A stretch of DNA of 64,000 nt from Polynucleobacter sp. 78F-HAINBA (GCF_018882325.1 NZ_JACVOQ010000004.1:124001-188000); one strand, 5' to 3'. Counted from the stretch's first letter, positions 44,004-53,373 are shown. The notes: generated from the letters alone by a model not told the origin. Numbers and translations: made by a program.

Positions 44004-44058
44004 CCTAATTTGTCGTACATTCATCCTAGACTGATGCTTTAGGAGGCGAACAGCATTT

Positions 44059-45471
44059 ATGGAACAACATCTTGAATCAATCACTGAAACGCAAATATCA
44101 ACTGAGCCAACGCTAAAGGCGCGTTATGCAGTGCTAAACAACTGGGTCGAGGATTTGAAAAAGGTGGCTCAAAACCCTGGCGATCAAAAAATTAGCTTAT
44201 TAACTGGTAGGGCAGCAATGATCGAGTGTCCCGACATTGCTGCTTGTCGACAAGTGCTTCCAAAAATAGCGCAGATGGCCAATATGCAATATATGACTCT
44301 GACGCCAGATGAAACTCTATCGTGGCTAAGCGGTGAACAGGATGGTCTTGATCCAATGAAAAGCAACCCCTCGGGCACACCGACGCTGGCATGCCTACCA
44401 ATGGAGTGTTTTATCAAGGCTGATGAAAAGAGCGACAAAAATCAATTTGGCTGGGATGTACCAAGCTGGCTTAACTTATCCAAATTACTTCGCGCAGCCA
44501 ATATAGATGCGCCCCTCATCATCGTAGTAATAGGCAAGCGATTCCTTGATCTCTCTGAAGAGTTGCGCTCGGCGTATGGGTTTGATCGCCACTTTTCTAT
44601 TCCTAAAGCAAGCCCTCTAGAGCATTATGAAGATTTTCTTGAAGAGGTTGATCTAGATTGGTTCGATAAATCAATCACTGAGTTCCGGGGAAAAGTGGGA
44701 ACCTTACTCTCAGCTGCCTTTCCAGATAAACGGCGTTTAGGTTTGTTATCGATGGGGATAAAGCGCCTTGCAATGCGTGAAGACAGGGTCATCTCTTATA
44801 AAGATCTCGTCACATTCTCAGCAAGGGGTACGGGAGATATAGTACCGTGGCCACACTTAAATGAAAAGAACCTCTATCGCACCGCAGTTCACGAAGCGGG
44901 GCATACATTAATTGCCATGCTCGATTCAAATGGCGCCAATGTCCCAGATTACGTAAGCATCTCGCCTGGAAAGGGATTTCTTGGGGTAACGATTGAATCC
45001 TATGGGTATCTGCATCAGGAGTTGGGATGTGATGCCTATCAAAACGGCAGACATTCAGTGAGAGTTGCCTTAGGCGGTAGAGCTGCTGAAGAGTTGGTCT
45101 TGGGTGTGGAGCAAATTGGCACTAGTGGACTGCGCTCGGACTTAGAAGAAATCAGCGGAAATGTCCGAGGCTTCTTTGCTGTTCATGGTATTTGCGTAGA
45201 TATAGAAGAAGCGCAACATACCGGCGTCAATCTTGCTGCGGTAGTAAATGGTGAGAGCGCTTCGGAGGCTGCCCATATTGAGCCTTTAATGCGAGCATAT
45301 ATCGAGCGCCAATACAGAAATACTCTAGATCAAATGCGTGCAAATCAAACTTTATTGGATGCTATTATTAAATTACTAATGAAAAATAGAGATATCTATC
45401 AAGACGATTTGCTATCAATACTGGCAGATCATCGTAGCGCATCAATTAATCCAGCTGCATTAGCCGCCTAA
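44059..45471 (+). CDS. M41 (FtsH-type) metalloprotease with degenerate AAA region
   Basis: The C-terminal half is a peptidase M41 domain: HEAGH at 278-282 gives two zinc-ligand histidines and the catalytic Glu, and D361 in SDLEEISG is the likely third ligand. The N-terminal ~200 residues resemble an AAA domain only in outline (APLIIVVIGKRFLDLSEELR, then FDRHFSIPKASP). No Walker A GxxGxGK, no Walker B DE and no membrane segment are visible. It is therefore predicted to be soluble and ATP-independent. It starts an apparent operon with a WYL regulator and a nuclease. Its substrate is unknown. Confidence 0.8.
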   Translation: MEQHLESITETQISTEPTLKARYAVLNNWVEDLKKVAQNPGDQKISLLTGRAAMIECPDIAACRQVLPKIAQMANMQYMTLTPDETLSWLSGEQDGLDPMKSNPSGTPTLACLPMECFIKADEKSDKNQFGWDVPSWLNLSKLLRAANIDAPLIIVVIGKRFLDLSEELRSAYGFDRHFSIPKASPLEHYEDFLEEVDLDWFDKSITEFRGKVGTLLSAAFPDKRRLGLLSMGIKRLAMREDRVISYKDLVTFSARGTGDIVPWPHLNEKNLYRTAVHEAGHTLIAMLDSNGANVPDYVSISPGKGFLGVTIESYGYLHQELGCDAYQNGRHSVRVALGGRAAEELVLGVEQIGTSGLRSDLEEISGNVRGFFAVHGICVDIEEAQHTGVNLAAVVNGESASEAAHIEPLMRAYIERQYRNTLDQMRANQTLLDAIIKLLMKNRDIYQDDLLSILADHRSASINPAALAA

Positions 45472-45500
45472 AAATTTTCTTTACATGAGCTCTCTAGCGA

Positions 45501-46505
45501 ATGCCCTCAAATAAAACCAGAAATTCCTTGGCTCGCCAATGGGAGCTCCTCAAGCTTTTGCCAACACGCACTGAAGGCAAAACTGCCAAGCAATTGGCCG
45601 AAGGTTTAATTGAAGCGGGCTATGAGATTAGTAAGCGTCAGGTAGAGCGTGATTTGCTAGATCTTCAAGAATTCTTTGGGCTGGAATGCGATGATGATCA
45701 GATGCCCTATAAATGGCGTTGGTCATTTGATAGGCCGGCGGATCTACCCGCCATTACTTTGGCCGAGGCATTGTCTTTAGTGGTTGTCGAAGACACCCTC
45801 AAGCCATTGCTGCCACTATCGGTTCAAAGAGCACTTCAAGCGAAGTTCTCCCAGGCAAGATCGCAACTTGCGATGATGTCCAAGAAATCGTCTACAGCTA
45901 GGTGGGCTGGCAAGGTCAAAACTGTGCCAACGACTTTGCCATTGCTACCCCCATTCATTTCTGAAGAGATATTAGAGGTTATTCAAAATGCTTTGCTGCT
46001 AGATGAGCAGATTGAGGCAACCTATCAAGGCATGAGCGATAAGGTGATTGAATTACGCCTGCATCCCCTTGCCATGGTGACTCGTGGCTCCGTTGTGTAC
46101 TTGGTGGCAACCGCAAAAGAATTTTCAGATGTGCGCCTCTATGCCCTGCATCGATTTAAAGCTGCGACGCGCACTTTCGAAAAGCTGAAGCCCCTAAAAG
46201 GCTTTAGTTTAGATAAATATATTGCTGATGGCGCGCTGCAGTTTGGCGAAGGTGGCGAAATTGAATTAACGGCCATCCTCTCCGATGAGTTGGCGCGTTT
46301 ACTATCTGAGACCCCAATTTCCGGAGATCAACTCCTAAAAGTAAAAGCTAGGCAGTGGCACTTAAAAGCTTCCGTCCTGGATAGCTGGCAACTGCGATGG
46401 TGGATTTTGTCGCACGGCCCAGGCATTCAAGTCATAAAGCCAGCTCCATTAGCAAAAGAAATTGAAAAGACATTAAAAGCGGCAGTAGCTCAGTATTCCA
46501 AATAA
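45501..46505 (+). CDS. WYL-domain transcriptional regulator
   Basis: A 334-aa protein with an N-terminal winged helix (AKQLAEGLIEAGYEISKRQV), a WYL domain in the middle (LRLHPLAMVTRGSVVYLVAT and FKAATRTFEKLKP) and a C-terminal WCX region. WYL domains are thought to sense nucleic acids or nucleotides, and many control phage-defence operons. It lies 29 bases after the M41 gene and 16 before the nuclease gene, so all three are probably one transcript. Confidence 0.88.
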   Translation: MPSNKTRNSLARQWELLKLLPTRTEGKTAKQLAEGLIEAGYEISKRQVERDLLDLQEFFGLECDDDQMPYKWRWSFDRPADLPAITLAEALSLVVVEDTLKPLLPLSVQRALQAKFSQARSQLAMMSKKSSTARWAGKVKTVPTTLPLLPPFISEEILEVIQNALLLDEQIEATYQGMSDKVIELRLHPLAMVTRGSVVYLVATAKEFSDVRLYALHRFKAATRTFEKLKPLKGFSLDKYIADGALQFGEGGEIELTAILSDELARLLSETPISGDQLLKVKARQWHLKASVLDSWQLRWWILSHGPGIQVIKPAPLAKEIEKTLKAAVAQYSK

Positions 46506-46521
46506 TTTACCGGTGCGCTCC

Positions 46522-48498
46522 ATGCCAAGATACCTCACAAAGTCCCGTTTCAAAACTGCAGTCGAGTGTCCTACAAAACTTTTCTATACCGGCAAAGCGC
46601 GTGAGTATGCCAATGCGATGAGTGAAGATTCGTTCTTGCAGTCTTTGGCTGAGGGAGGATTTCAGGTTGGGGAGTTAGCCAAATTAATGTATCCGGGTGG
46701 TGTTGAGATTACCGCCGATACCCATGAGACTCAAGTTCAAGAGACCAACCAATACCTTCAACAAGAAAATGTGACGCTATATGAAGCTGCCATTCGACAT
46801 GAAGATCTATTTATCCGCGTTGATGTCATCCGCAAACAAGGCAATCGGATTGAGCTAATTGAAGTTAAGGCAAAGTCTTTTGACTCTACCGAAGAAAATG
46901 GATTTCGGGGAGCTCGTGGTGGAATTAATAGTGGAATGCTTCCTTATCTGCAGGATGTCGCATTCCAGACCTATGTCTTTAAATTAGCATTCCCTGAGGT
47001 GCAAGTAGATAGCTTCTTATTGATGGCCGATAAATCGAAAGCTTGCTCGGTTGATGGATTGAATCAATTTTTTAAGATAACCCACGCAAATGGCCGATCC
47101 GGAATTGAGGTGTCGTCTTCTGCAAATTCAAACTCCATTGGTGACCCCATTCTTACAGCAGTTAACGTCAATGAATATGTCCATGAGATTTTGACTCTGC
47201 CTATCGAAGCTCCTGGTGTTGTTAGCTTTTTCCCCGATGTCGTTAAGCGGTGGTCCGATGCATATGTAGGTGATAAAAAAATTGATTCTCCCGTAGGCGC
47301 TCATTGCGTCAGATGCGAATTTCGAAATACCCCCACCCAGCAAAGCTTAAAGAGTGGCTTATTTGAGTGCTGGCAACGGGCTAAAGGCTTGAGTGCCCAA
47401 GACTTTAATGATGGCATGGTATTGGATGTTTGGAGCTTTAGGGGTAAGGAGAGACTTATTCAGGAGGGCACCCTGAAATTCTCTGATATCGAAAAATCAG
47501 ATCTAGGTTGGCAAAATGAAGATGATGACTTATCCCATGGTTTAAATGGTAGGCAGCGCCAATGGATGCAGGTATCAAAATCCATGCCTGAAGGCAGAGA
47601 CTTTTACCTGAATAGGGAGTTGATTGAAGCCGCCGCGTCTCAATGGCAATACCCGCTGCATTTCATTGACTTTGAAACGGCTAGAGTGGCGATTCCATTC
47701 TTTAAGGGTCAAAAGGCATATTCCAATATCGCTTTTCAGTTCTCTCACCATGAGATGGATACCGATGGCACCGTAAAACATAAAAATCAATTCCTCAGCG
47801 TTACCCCCGGAGTTAAGCCTAATTACGAATTTGTCAGAGAGCTCAAAAATGCCGTTGGAGATAGAGGAACTGTATTTATGTGGTCTCCCCATGAGAACAC
47901 CACATTAAACGCCATTTTGGATGAATTAAATGAAGACCCTGCGCCGCCAAACGATGCAGATGAATTGCGTGGATTTATATTAAGCCTTACTCGCAAGAAA
48001 GATGGTAGCAAGACAGCGCGGGAAGGATCTAGAGCAATGGTAGATCTTTGCGAGCTATCGAAGAGGGCATTCTTTCATCCGCTCACCAAGGGTAGTAACT
48101 CCATCAAGAAGGTATTGCCGGCAATCATGACTTGCTCTGACTACATTAAAGAGAAGTACTCGCCTCCAATTTACGGTGCCAAACCCGGAATGACAAGTCT
48201 GAACTTTTCAAATCAAATCTGGTGGCAAAGTATTGATGGGAAAGTATTGGATCCCTATAAGCTGCTGCCACCAGTATTTAATGATGTATCTGAATCAGAG
48301 CTTGAGCAAATAGAGTCTGATGAGGAGTTTGAAATCAGTCAAGGTGGTGCAGCTTCAACAGCCTACGCAAGACTGCAATTTGAGAGTCTCCCTGATAACG
48401 AGCGAACCTATATTAAGAATGCCTTGCTAAGATATTGTGAATTAGATACCTTAGCAATGGTGATGATATTTCAAGGGTGGAAAGAATCTAATTATTAA
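46522..48498 (+). CDS. Dual nuclease: Cas4-like PD-(D/E)XK plus DUF2779 (DnaQ-like) domain
   Basis: Residue numbers count from an in-frame GTG at 46513; ATG at 46522 is the more likely start. The N-terminal part has a Cas4/RecB-like site (D104, E117, K119 in IELIEVKAK) and four cysteines placed like a 4Fe-4S cluster (C19, C265, C268, C286). The C-terminal DUF2779 domain has D386/E388 in HFIDFETARVAIPF and D645 in YCELDTLAM, resembling DnaQ-family exonuclease motifs I and III. The combination suggests processing of DNA ends. It follows the WYL gene and overlaps a convergent gene by 11 bases. Confidence 0.8.
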   Translation: MPRYLTKSRFKTAVECPTKLFYTGKAREYANAMSEDSFLQSLAEGGFQVGELAKLMYPGGVEITADTHETQVQETNQYLQQENVTLYEAAIRHEDLFIRVDVIRKQGNRIELIEVKAKSFDSTEENGFRGARGGINSGMLPYLQDVAFQTYVFKLAFPEVQVDSFLLMADKSKACSVDGLNQFFKITHANGRSGIEVSSSANSNSIGDPILTAVNVNEYVHEILTLPIEAPGVVSFFPDVVKRWSDAYVGDKKIDSPVGAHCVRCEFRNTPTQQSLKSGLFECWQRAKGLSAQDFNDGMVLDVWSFRGKERLIQEGTLKFSDIEKSDLGWQNEDDDLSHGLNGRQRQWMQVSKSMPEGRDFYLNRELIEAAASQWQYPLHFIDFETARVAIPFFKGQKAYSNIAFQFSHHEMDTDGTVKHKNQFLSVTPGVKPNYEFVRELKNAVGDRGTVFMWSPHENTTLNAILDELNEDPAPPNDADELRGFILSLTRKKDGSKTAREGSRAMVDLCELSKRAFFHPLTKGSNSIKKVLPAIMTCSDYIKEKYSPPIYGAKPGMTSLNFSNQIWWQSIDGKVLDPYKLLPPVFNDVSESELEQIESDEEFEISQGGAASTAYARLQFESLPDNERTYIKNALLRYCELDTLAMVMIFQGWKESNY

Positions 48499-49891
48499 AA
48501 AACTCTGTTAAGCCATGGTTTAGCTTTTCCGATAGATCTTTTACCCATTTTTTGAAAACAATTTGATGCATTGAATCTGCTTGAAGAATTTTTTCTTCGA
48601 TCCAGACCTTGGGATCTTCCTGATTTACTGGCTTAATGCCAGACTTTGAGTTAGTTAGCGCATTCCAGTACAAATTGCATGCGGGCTTGTGTTGTTCGCC
48701 GTTAATTATTTTCCACAAGTAATCGTAAATTTCTTCGCGTTTTTCCTGAGATCGCATTGGACCAAGAATTAGAGCTGCCGAACATTTTGTTGTATTGCTC
48801 GCATCATCAGAAACCATTTTTATTGCAAAATTTATCGGGCATTTAGTACTTTTTAGCCAAACTCTATCTGGGGCATCAGCGTATTTAATAAGCTCAGATC
48901 TATTTCCATCCGACAAAAGATTGAAGTGGAAGTATGTTCTGTTGGAGGCCTCCCTATAAAAAAGTAAGATTTCGCCATCATCAATAGGTGCCAGATTTTT
49001 CATTTGAGGCAACTTTCTTTCCCACCACTCTAATGTTTTGGATCTCGCGTCATGTTTAAATTGGTACAAATAATCAAGCGCTTTTTTATGCTTGATGTAT
49101 ATCGACCCAACTGAATCTATGGATATATCTTTGCCTTTGAGGTGCTCTACATAGGATTTAATTTTTTCATCCTGCGTTAACTCAACGGCCAACGCGTCGG
49201 CATTTATGGCTTGTGGATCATTTTCACTTAATAAGTCTCGATAGTCATTCAAGATTTCTTTGATATAGGTAGAGCCTTTATCAGATAAATTCTCGATTAT
49301 CAAATCCACCGCGGGTAATACTGTGTTTTTATAGAGGATATTAGTCCAGTCGGCATCATCCGGCTTTTCCTCTTCAAGAGTTAGGTAAATTTTATAAATA
49401 TTTTTAGAGGGGAAGCACATCTCTAGTAATTTGGTATATTTTTCTAGCTGGTTTTGACCTTGAGATGCATCAATCTTATTTTCAATGGCGATAATGACTT
49501 CCTGGGGGGAGCCCGTGGGGACTGCGCCGCGATAGGGAATCCTAATTAAGCAGTCAAGCGTACCTTTTTTATTTTTCCCGTTTGCCTCGAATTTAGAAAA
49601 TTCTGCATCCACTCTTGCAAACGAAAGATCCAAATCCAATACGCTTGGAAAATCACTCAGAGCATCTAGCGATGTGACGGTTCTTAAAAGAAAGTTTTTA
49701 AGAAAGGCGTCGCCTAGATCATGCGATTCATTTGGGTTTAGTAAATAAGTTAGGAATTTAGTATGTTTAACCTCTCTGCGACCCATATCAGTGGCCTCAA
49801 AGATATTAAAGCGACTTAAGACTTGGTCAAGTTTTATAAATTCTTCTTTTGCTAATAATACGTTCTCTATGAATTTATTCTCTAAGCTCAT
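48488..49891 (-). CDS. PD-(D/E)XK nuclease superfamily protein (PDDEXK_4-like)
   Basis: A 467-aa protein. The N-terminal EVKHTKFLTYLLNP segment (40-53) and DAFLKNFL are typical of the PF14281 group. The catalytic set is D113 in TLDCLI, then E137 and K139 in EVIIAIENKID. The long C-terminal part is of unknown fold. Such proteins are frequent in defence islands but poorly characterised. It is convergent with the dual-nuclease gene. Confidence 0.78.
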   Translation of the reverse strand: MSLENKFIENVLLAKEEFIKLDQVLSRFNIFEATDMGRREVKHTKFLTYLLNPNESHDLGDAFLKNFLLRTVTSLDALSDFPSVLDLDLSFARVDAEFSKFEANGKNKKGTLDCLIRIPYRGAVPTGSPQEVIIAIENKIDASQGQNQLEKYTKLLEMCFPSKNIYKIYLTLEEEKPDDADWTNILYKNTVLPAVDLIIENLSDKGSTYIKEILNDYRDLLSENDPQAINADALAVELTQDEKIKSYVEHLKGKDISIDSVGSIYIKHKKALDYLYQFKHDARSKTLEWWERKLPQMKNLAPIDDGEILLFYREASNRTYFHFNLLSDGNRSELIKYADAPDRVWLKSTKCPINFAIKMVSDDASNTTKCSAALILGPMRSQEKREEIYDYLWKIINGEQHKPACNLYWNALTNSKSGIKPVNQEDPKVWIEEKILQADSMHQIVFKKWVKDLSEKLNHGLTEFFNN

Positions 49892-49990
49892 TGGGTCGCC
49901 TTCCTTGGTATTTATATGTAGTGGTTCTAATAATCTGCTGCAATCCTACTAACTCTATATTCAATAACTACATAGCCTAAGCACTTAAAA

Positions 49991-50512
49991 CTACTTGATG
50001 GCTGCCTGTAATTGTTTGTATAACGTCACCGTATCCTGCCGATATTTTTTATCCAACACTTCTTTTTTGTGCCGATATTGACTCTCGGCGACTGATATCT
50101 CCTTTTCCCGTCGCCCTTCAATAGTGGATCGCTCGGTTAGATATAGCCTATGGTTCGCAGCCTCGGCATCTTGATATTCCTTTTGGGTCATATTAGAACT
50201 TCGACTACTCATATTGGAGAGTAACTCGGCACTTTGCCTCGTAGCCGACATATTAAGAACCTCAAGTGCGTTGCTATATTTTCGCGTGATATTTCTGACC
50301 TCATCTCTGTGCCCAACCTCTAGATCACGATCTTCAATTCTACGATTAGCGAGGATAAATTTTTTGGTCTCTTGAATGCAATTTGTTGAGGTTGGGTTAC
50401 TTTCACAGTATTTCATACCAACCAATACACCACCAATGCCCAACGCAAGTGCGACATAAAAAATAATGATGCCACTTACTACAAACGAAATAATCCCCAG
50501 AATTATGCCCAT
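49991..50512 (-). CDS. Membrane-anchored coiled-coil hypothetical protein
   Basis: I do not recognise the family. The 173-aa protein has one long membrane segment (about residues 2-32), two cysteines just after it (C36 and C45), and a charged, mostly helical remainder, likely a coiled coil (EISVAESQYRHKKEVLDKKY). It is a single gene. Confidence 0.6.
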   Translation of the reverse strand: MGIILGIISFVVSGIIIFYVALALGIGGVLVGMKYCESNPTSTNCIQETKKFILANRRIEDRDLEVGHRDEVRNITRKYSNALEVLNMSATRQSAELLSNMSSRSSNMTQKEYQDAEAANHRLYLTERSTIEGRREKEISVAESQYRHKKEVLDKKYRQDTVTLYKQLQAAIK

Positions 50513-50671
50513 CTCATCTCTCTTTTACTAATCTGCACCTTAGTAACACTACATGGACCATGAGACAAAATGAGTCGCACTGTAATGTTCGATATGTTCT
50601 GCCACTTCCTGGAAAAATTTAAATGGAACAATCCCTGTAGAATAAATTTTTGGGGCTTTAGAAGGGCGCAG

Positions 50672-51118
50672 ATGAAAACACTTTATATAGATATGGACAA
50701 TGTTTTAGTGGATTTCCCAAGTGGAATTCAAAGAACGTCGGAACACATCCAAGATGAATTTGATGGCCGCTTAGATGAAGTTCCTGGGATCTTTTCTTTA
50801 ATGGATCCTATACCAGGGGCGATTGCTGCCTATGAAGAGTTATCCACTTTATTTGATACCTACATTCTTTCTACCGCACCTTGGGGTAACCCAAGTGCTT
50901 GGTCCGATAAATTGCTTTGGGTAAAAGAGTATCTAGGCAAGCCAGCCTATAAACGCCTTATTCTGAGTCATCATAAAAACCTCAATGACGGAGACTTCTT
51001 GGTAGATGACCGCCTTAAAAATGGAGTTGATTGCTTTAAGGGTGAACATATTCATTTCGCTACACCGGAGTTTCCTGACTGGAACGCAGTAGTGAGTTAT
51101 TTGAAGCTAAAAGCTTAA
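50672..51118 (+). CDS. 5'(3')-deoxyribonucleotidase-like HAD phosphatase
   Basis: Predicted to dephosphorylate deoxyribonucleoside monophosphates (NT5C family). The 148-aa protein has the nucleophile motif LYIDMDNVLVDF with D7 and D9, ILSTAPWGNP (Ser/Thr motif II), and FLVDDRLKNG (motif IV). The frame is open 102 bases upstream, but AAGG with proper spacing and the family start place it at 50672. A nucleotide-depleting role in defence is conceivable but unproven. It is followed after 8 bases by the DUF4236 gene. Confidence 0.82.
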   Translation: MKTLYIDMDNVLVDFPSGIQRTSEHIQDEFDGRLDEVPGIFSLMDPIPGAIAAYEELSTLFDTYILSTAPWGNPSAWSDKLLWVKEYLGKPAYKRLILSHHKNLNDGDFLVDDRLKNGVDCFKGEHIHFATPEFPDWNAVVSYLKLKA

Positions 51119-51126
51119 GGTCGCTC

Positions 51127-51717
51127 ATGGGCTTACGCTTTCGTAAAGTCTTTTCACTTGGCGGGTTGCTGCGTTTGAATATCAGTAAGACTGGTATTGG
51201 AGTTGGCGTGGGCCCTAGGGGGTTTAGCTTGAGTATTGGCTCAAAAGGAATCCGTAGGTCTGTCGGGGTTCCCGGTAGCGGACTCTCCTATCAAGACACT
51301 ACGAGTTGGAAAAAGTTAAATCAAGCAACAGATGCTCCGGCCGAGCAAGTTGATTCAAGTACGAGCGTCGAAAATAATGTCGGCGCACATCCCGCCTCCA
51401 CAGTTAACCCTTGGAAAATTGCATTCGGTCTATTAGTTGGAGCTATTTTTACCTGGTATTTGACTTCTTTAAATCAAAAGACGGTCACTCAACCTGCGGC
51501 TCCTCCTGCTGTTGCTCCAGCCCCAAATCGCCCGCTGACCTCTCCAGAAATTCGTGAGGTGCAAATATTGCTCAATCAAAAGGGTTATAGAGCAGGCCCT
51601 GCAGACGGTGTGAGCGGCCCACAGACAAGGCTGGCAGCAAAGGTATATCTCAAGGCAAAAGGTTTGCCAGCAACAGCTTTAGATCTCCATTTTTTAAATC
51701 AACTGCACAACCAATAA
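51127..51717 (+). CDS. DUF4236 protein with membrane segment and peptidoglycan-binding domain
   Basis: Residues 1-58 are a DUF4236 domain (MGLRFRKVFSLGGLLRLNIS and GPRGFSLSIGSKG). One membrane segment follows at about 98-118. The C-terminal PG_binding_1-type domain (VQILLNQKGYRAGPADGVSG, with QTRLAAKVY) is at about 140-190. The order predicts an N-terminal cytoplasmic domain with a wall-binding domain in the periplasm. Function unknown; it is close behind the nucleotidase gene. Confidence 0.78.
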   Translation: MGLRFRKVFSLGGLLRLNISKTGIGVGVGPRGFSLSIGSKGIRRSVGVPGSGLSYQDTTSWKKLNQATDAPAEQVDSSTSVENNVGAHPASTVNPWKIAFGLLVGAIFTWYLTSLNQKTVTQPAAPPAVAPAPNRPLTSPEIREVQILLNQKGYRAGPADGVSGPQTRLAAKVYLKAKGLPATALDLHFLNQLHNQ

Positions 51718-51846
51718 TCAAAAGTTACTTATCTAATGCAGTAGCTTCTGCAATATTGTGAACTAGATCCATTTGATTTAATGCCTTAATAAAATTGGGA
51801 TTATTATTAATACTAGTATTTTTAATTACTCAAGGACACTTGAATC

Positions 51847-53325
51847 ATGTCACGATGGACAAATAGTTTTGAATCAAGCATCTCTCAATCTTCATGGCCT
51901 GAGTTAAAGATAGCTGCAACCGAAGCCAGTATTGACGATGTTACGGTTCTAACTTCTGTGGAAGAGTTGGCTCGTTTAAAAAAAGCGATGGGCTATATTG
52001 ATGGCATCGTCTCCTCCTTGGATCCTGAGTTTGTCCCTTTAACTGTTTGGACTAGCTTCAATAGCCAAGTAAGTGAATGCTTACAGCAACTCAAAGCATA
52101 CAAATCATCAAGAAATATTGGGCAATTAGAAGCGGCTAATGCCCACTTAGATAATATTCTTTCATACATACGACCTTATATGGTCGTCGATGGAAAAATT
52201 GGCAACGCCTTACAAAGTGCGGCCAAAGAATATTCGGAAGTTATTAATCATTCAGCGCATAAATTAAGGCTGGGGACTGATAAGGTTATCGAAGAAATAG
52301 TTTCCTCGCATACTCAAGGTCAGAAATTAGCGGCCTCACTTAGAGATATTGAAAAGAAGGCGCAAGAATTACAAGCCACCTTATTTGGTACGGATGACGA
52401 CCCTGGAGGCATGGAAGAAAAGATTAAATTATTTCTTCAAGAGGCGGACGATACTAACTCCAAAATTGGATCCGCGTACAAAGAAATTGTTGTTGGAAGC
52501 GATGATACCCCCTCAATTAAAACGCAGGTGTCAGCTGTAAAAGATCAAGTGATAGAGACTCAAACCAAAATCATTGAGCTAATGGATTCAGCAACAACAA
52601 GTCTAAAGGCTCTCGACGTATTTTATGAAAAAATCTTTGGCAAGAAAGCCCCTGATTCCGATAAATTTACTGGTGGTCTTAAAAACGAGCTTGAAGAAAG
52701 GATTGTTGCTTTATCTGATTTTGAGAAGCTACAAGCCACTCGATATGGTGCGCTTAATAAGCAAATTGAAGACCTACTACCTGGAGCCACTAGTGCTGGC
52801 CTTGCTAGCGCATACCAGGAGATGAAGATATCTTTTGACGATCCCATTAAATTTTATACCCGTGGCTTTTATGCCTGTCTCATTATTTTATTTATCGGAT
52901 CTTTAATTTTTACCGTTGATAGCATTGGTGGTACACACTTGCTCACCTTTTCAGCCATTGGTGATTGGGATGAGGTACTTAAGAGACTAGTAAATAAGTT
53001 ACCTTTTTATGGTCCAGTTCTATGGCTTGCATATTTTTTTAGTAAACGAAGAAGCGAAAGCCAGCGGCTGCAGCAAGAGTACGCACATAAGGAAGCTTTA
53101 GCAAAATCTTATGATAGCTATAAGAAGCAGATACTTGCGCTAGATGAGACTGACGTTAATATGCAAAAGGATTTCATTGCAAAAACAATAGATGCTATTG
53201 CATATAACGCCTCTCTCACCCTGGACTCAAAGCATGGCGATAAGATGCCGGCGCAGGAATTAATCGAAAAAGTATTAGGCACAATGGCAAAAAAGAAAAT
53301 TTTATCTATCAATATCCCAGATTAA
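51847..53325 (+). CDS. Large coiled-coil protein with two membrane segments
   Basis: I do not recognise the family. The first ~335 residues of this 492-aa protein are helical and charged, consistent with long coiled coils (EEIVSSHTQGQKLAASLRDI). Two hydrophobic segments at about 338-360 and 386-402 follow, then a soluble helical end of ~90 residues. No nucleotide-binding or nuclease motif is visible. It could be a membrane-tethered scaffold or effector. Confidence 0.6.
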   Translation: MSRWTNSFESSISQSSWPELKIAATEASIDDVTVLTSVEELARLKKAMGYIDGIVSSLDPEFVPLTVWTSFNSQVSECLQQLKAYKSSRNIGQLEAANAHLDNILSYIRPYMVVDGKIGNALQSAAKEYSEVINHSAHKLRLGTDKVIEEIVSSHTQGQKLAASLRDIEKKAQELQATLFGTDDDPGGMEEKIKLFLQEADDTNSKIGSAYKEIVVGSDDTPSIKTQVSAVKDQVIETQTKIIELMDSATTSLKALDVFYEKIFGKKAPDSDKFTGGLKNELEERIVALSDFEKLQATRYGALNKQIEDLLPGATSAGLASAYQEMKISFDDPIKFYTRGFYACLIILFIGSLIFTVDSIGGTHLLTFSAIGDWDEVLKRLVNKLPFYGPVLWLAYFFSKRRSESQRLQQEYAHKEALAKSYDSYKKQILALDETDVNMQKDFIAKTIDAIAYNASLTLDSKHGDKMPAQELIEKVLGTMAKKKILSINIPD

Positions 53326-53342
53326 GCTATTTCTAAAACATA

Positions 53343-53358
53343 AGTTGCATAGCTAACT
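53343..53358. promoter_or_regulatory. MarR operator 1 (autoregulatory)
   Basis: The 16-base AGTTGCATAGCTAACT occurs three times in 850 bases. Here it covers the -35 box TTGCAT (53345-53350), which is 17 bases from TATAGT (53368-53373). Binding would block transcription of the marR gene. Confidence 0.7.
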
Positions 53359-53373
53359 AAATAGTGGTATAGT
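53345..53373 (+). promoter_or_regulatory. Promoter of the MarR-type gene, apparently leaderless
   Basis: TTGCAT-17-TATAGT places the expected start of transcription at about 53380, which is the A of the marR ATG. No ribosome-binding site could be present on such a transcript. Confidence 0.6.

Noticed and set aside
44059-45471. A true FtsH
   Set aside because: It lacks the membrane segments and the Walker motifs that every functional FtsH has.
50570-50671. N-terminal extension of the deoxyribonucleotidase
   Set aside because: No family match. A good ribosome-binding site and the conserved start are at 50672.
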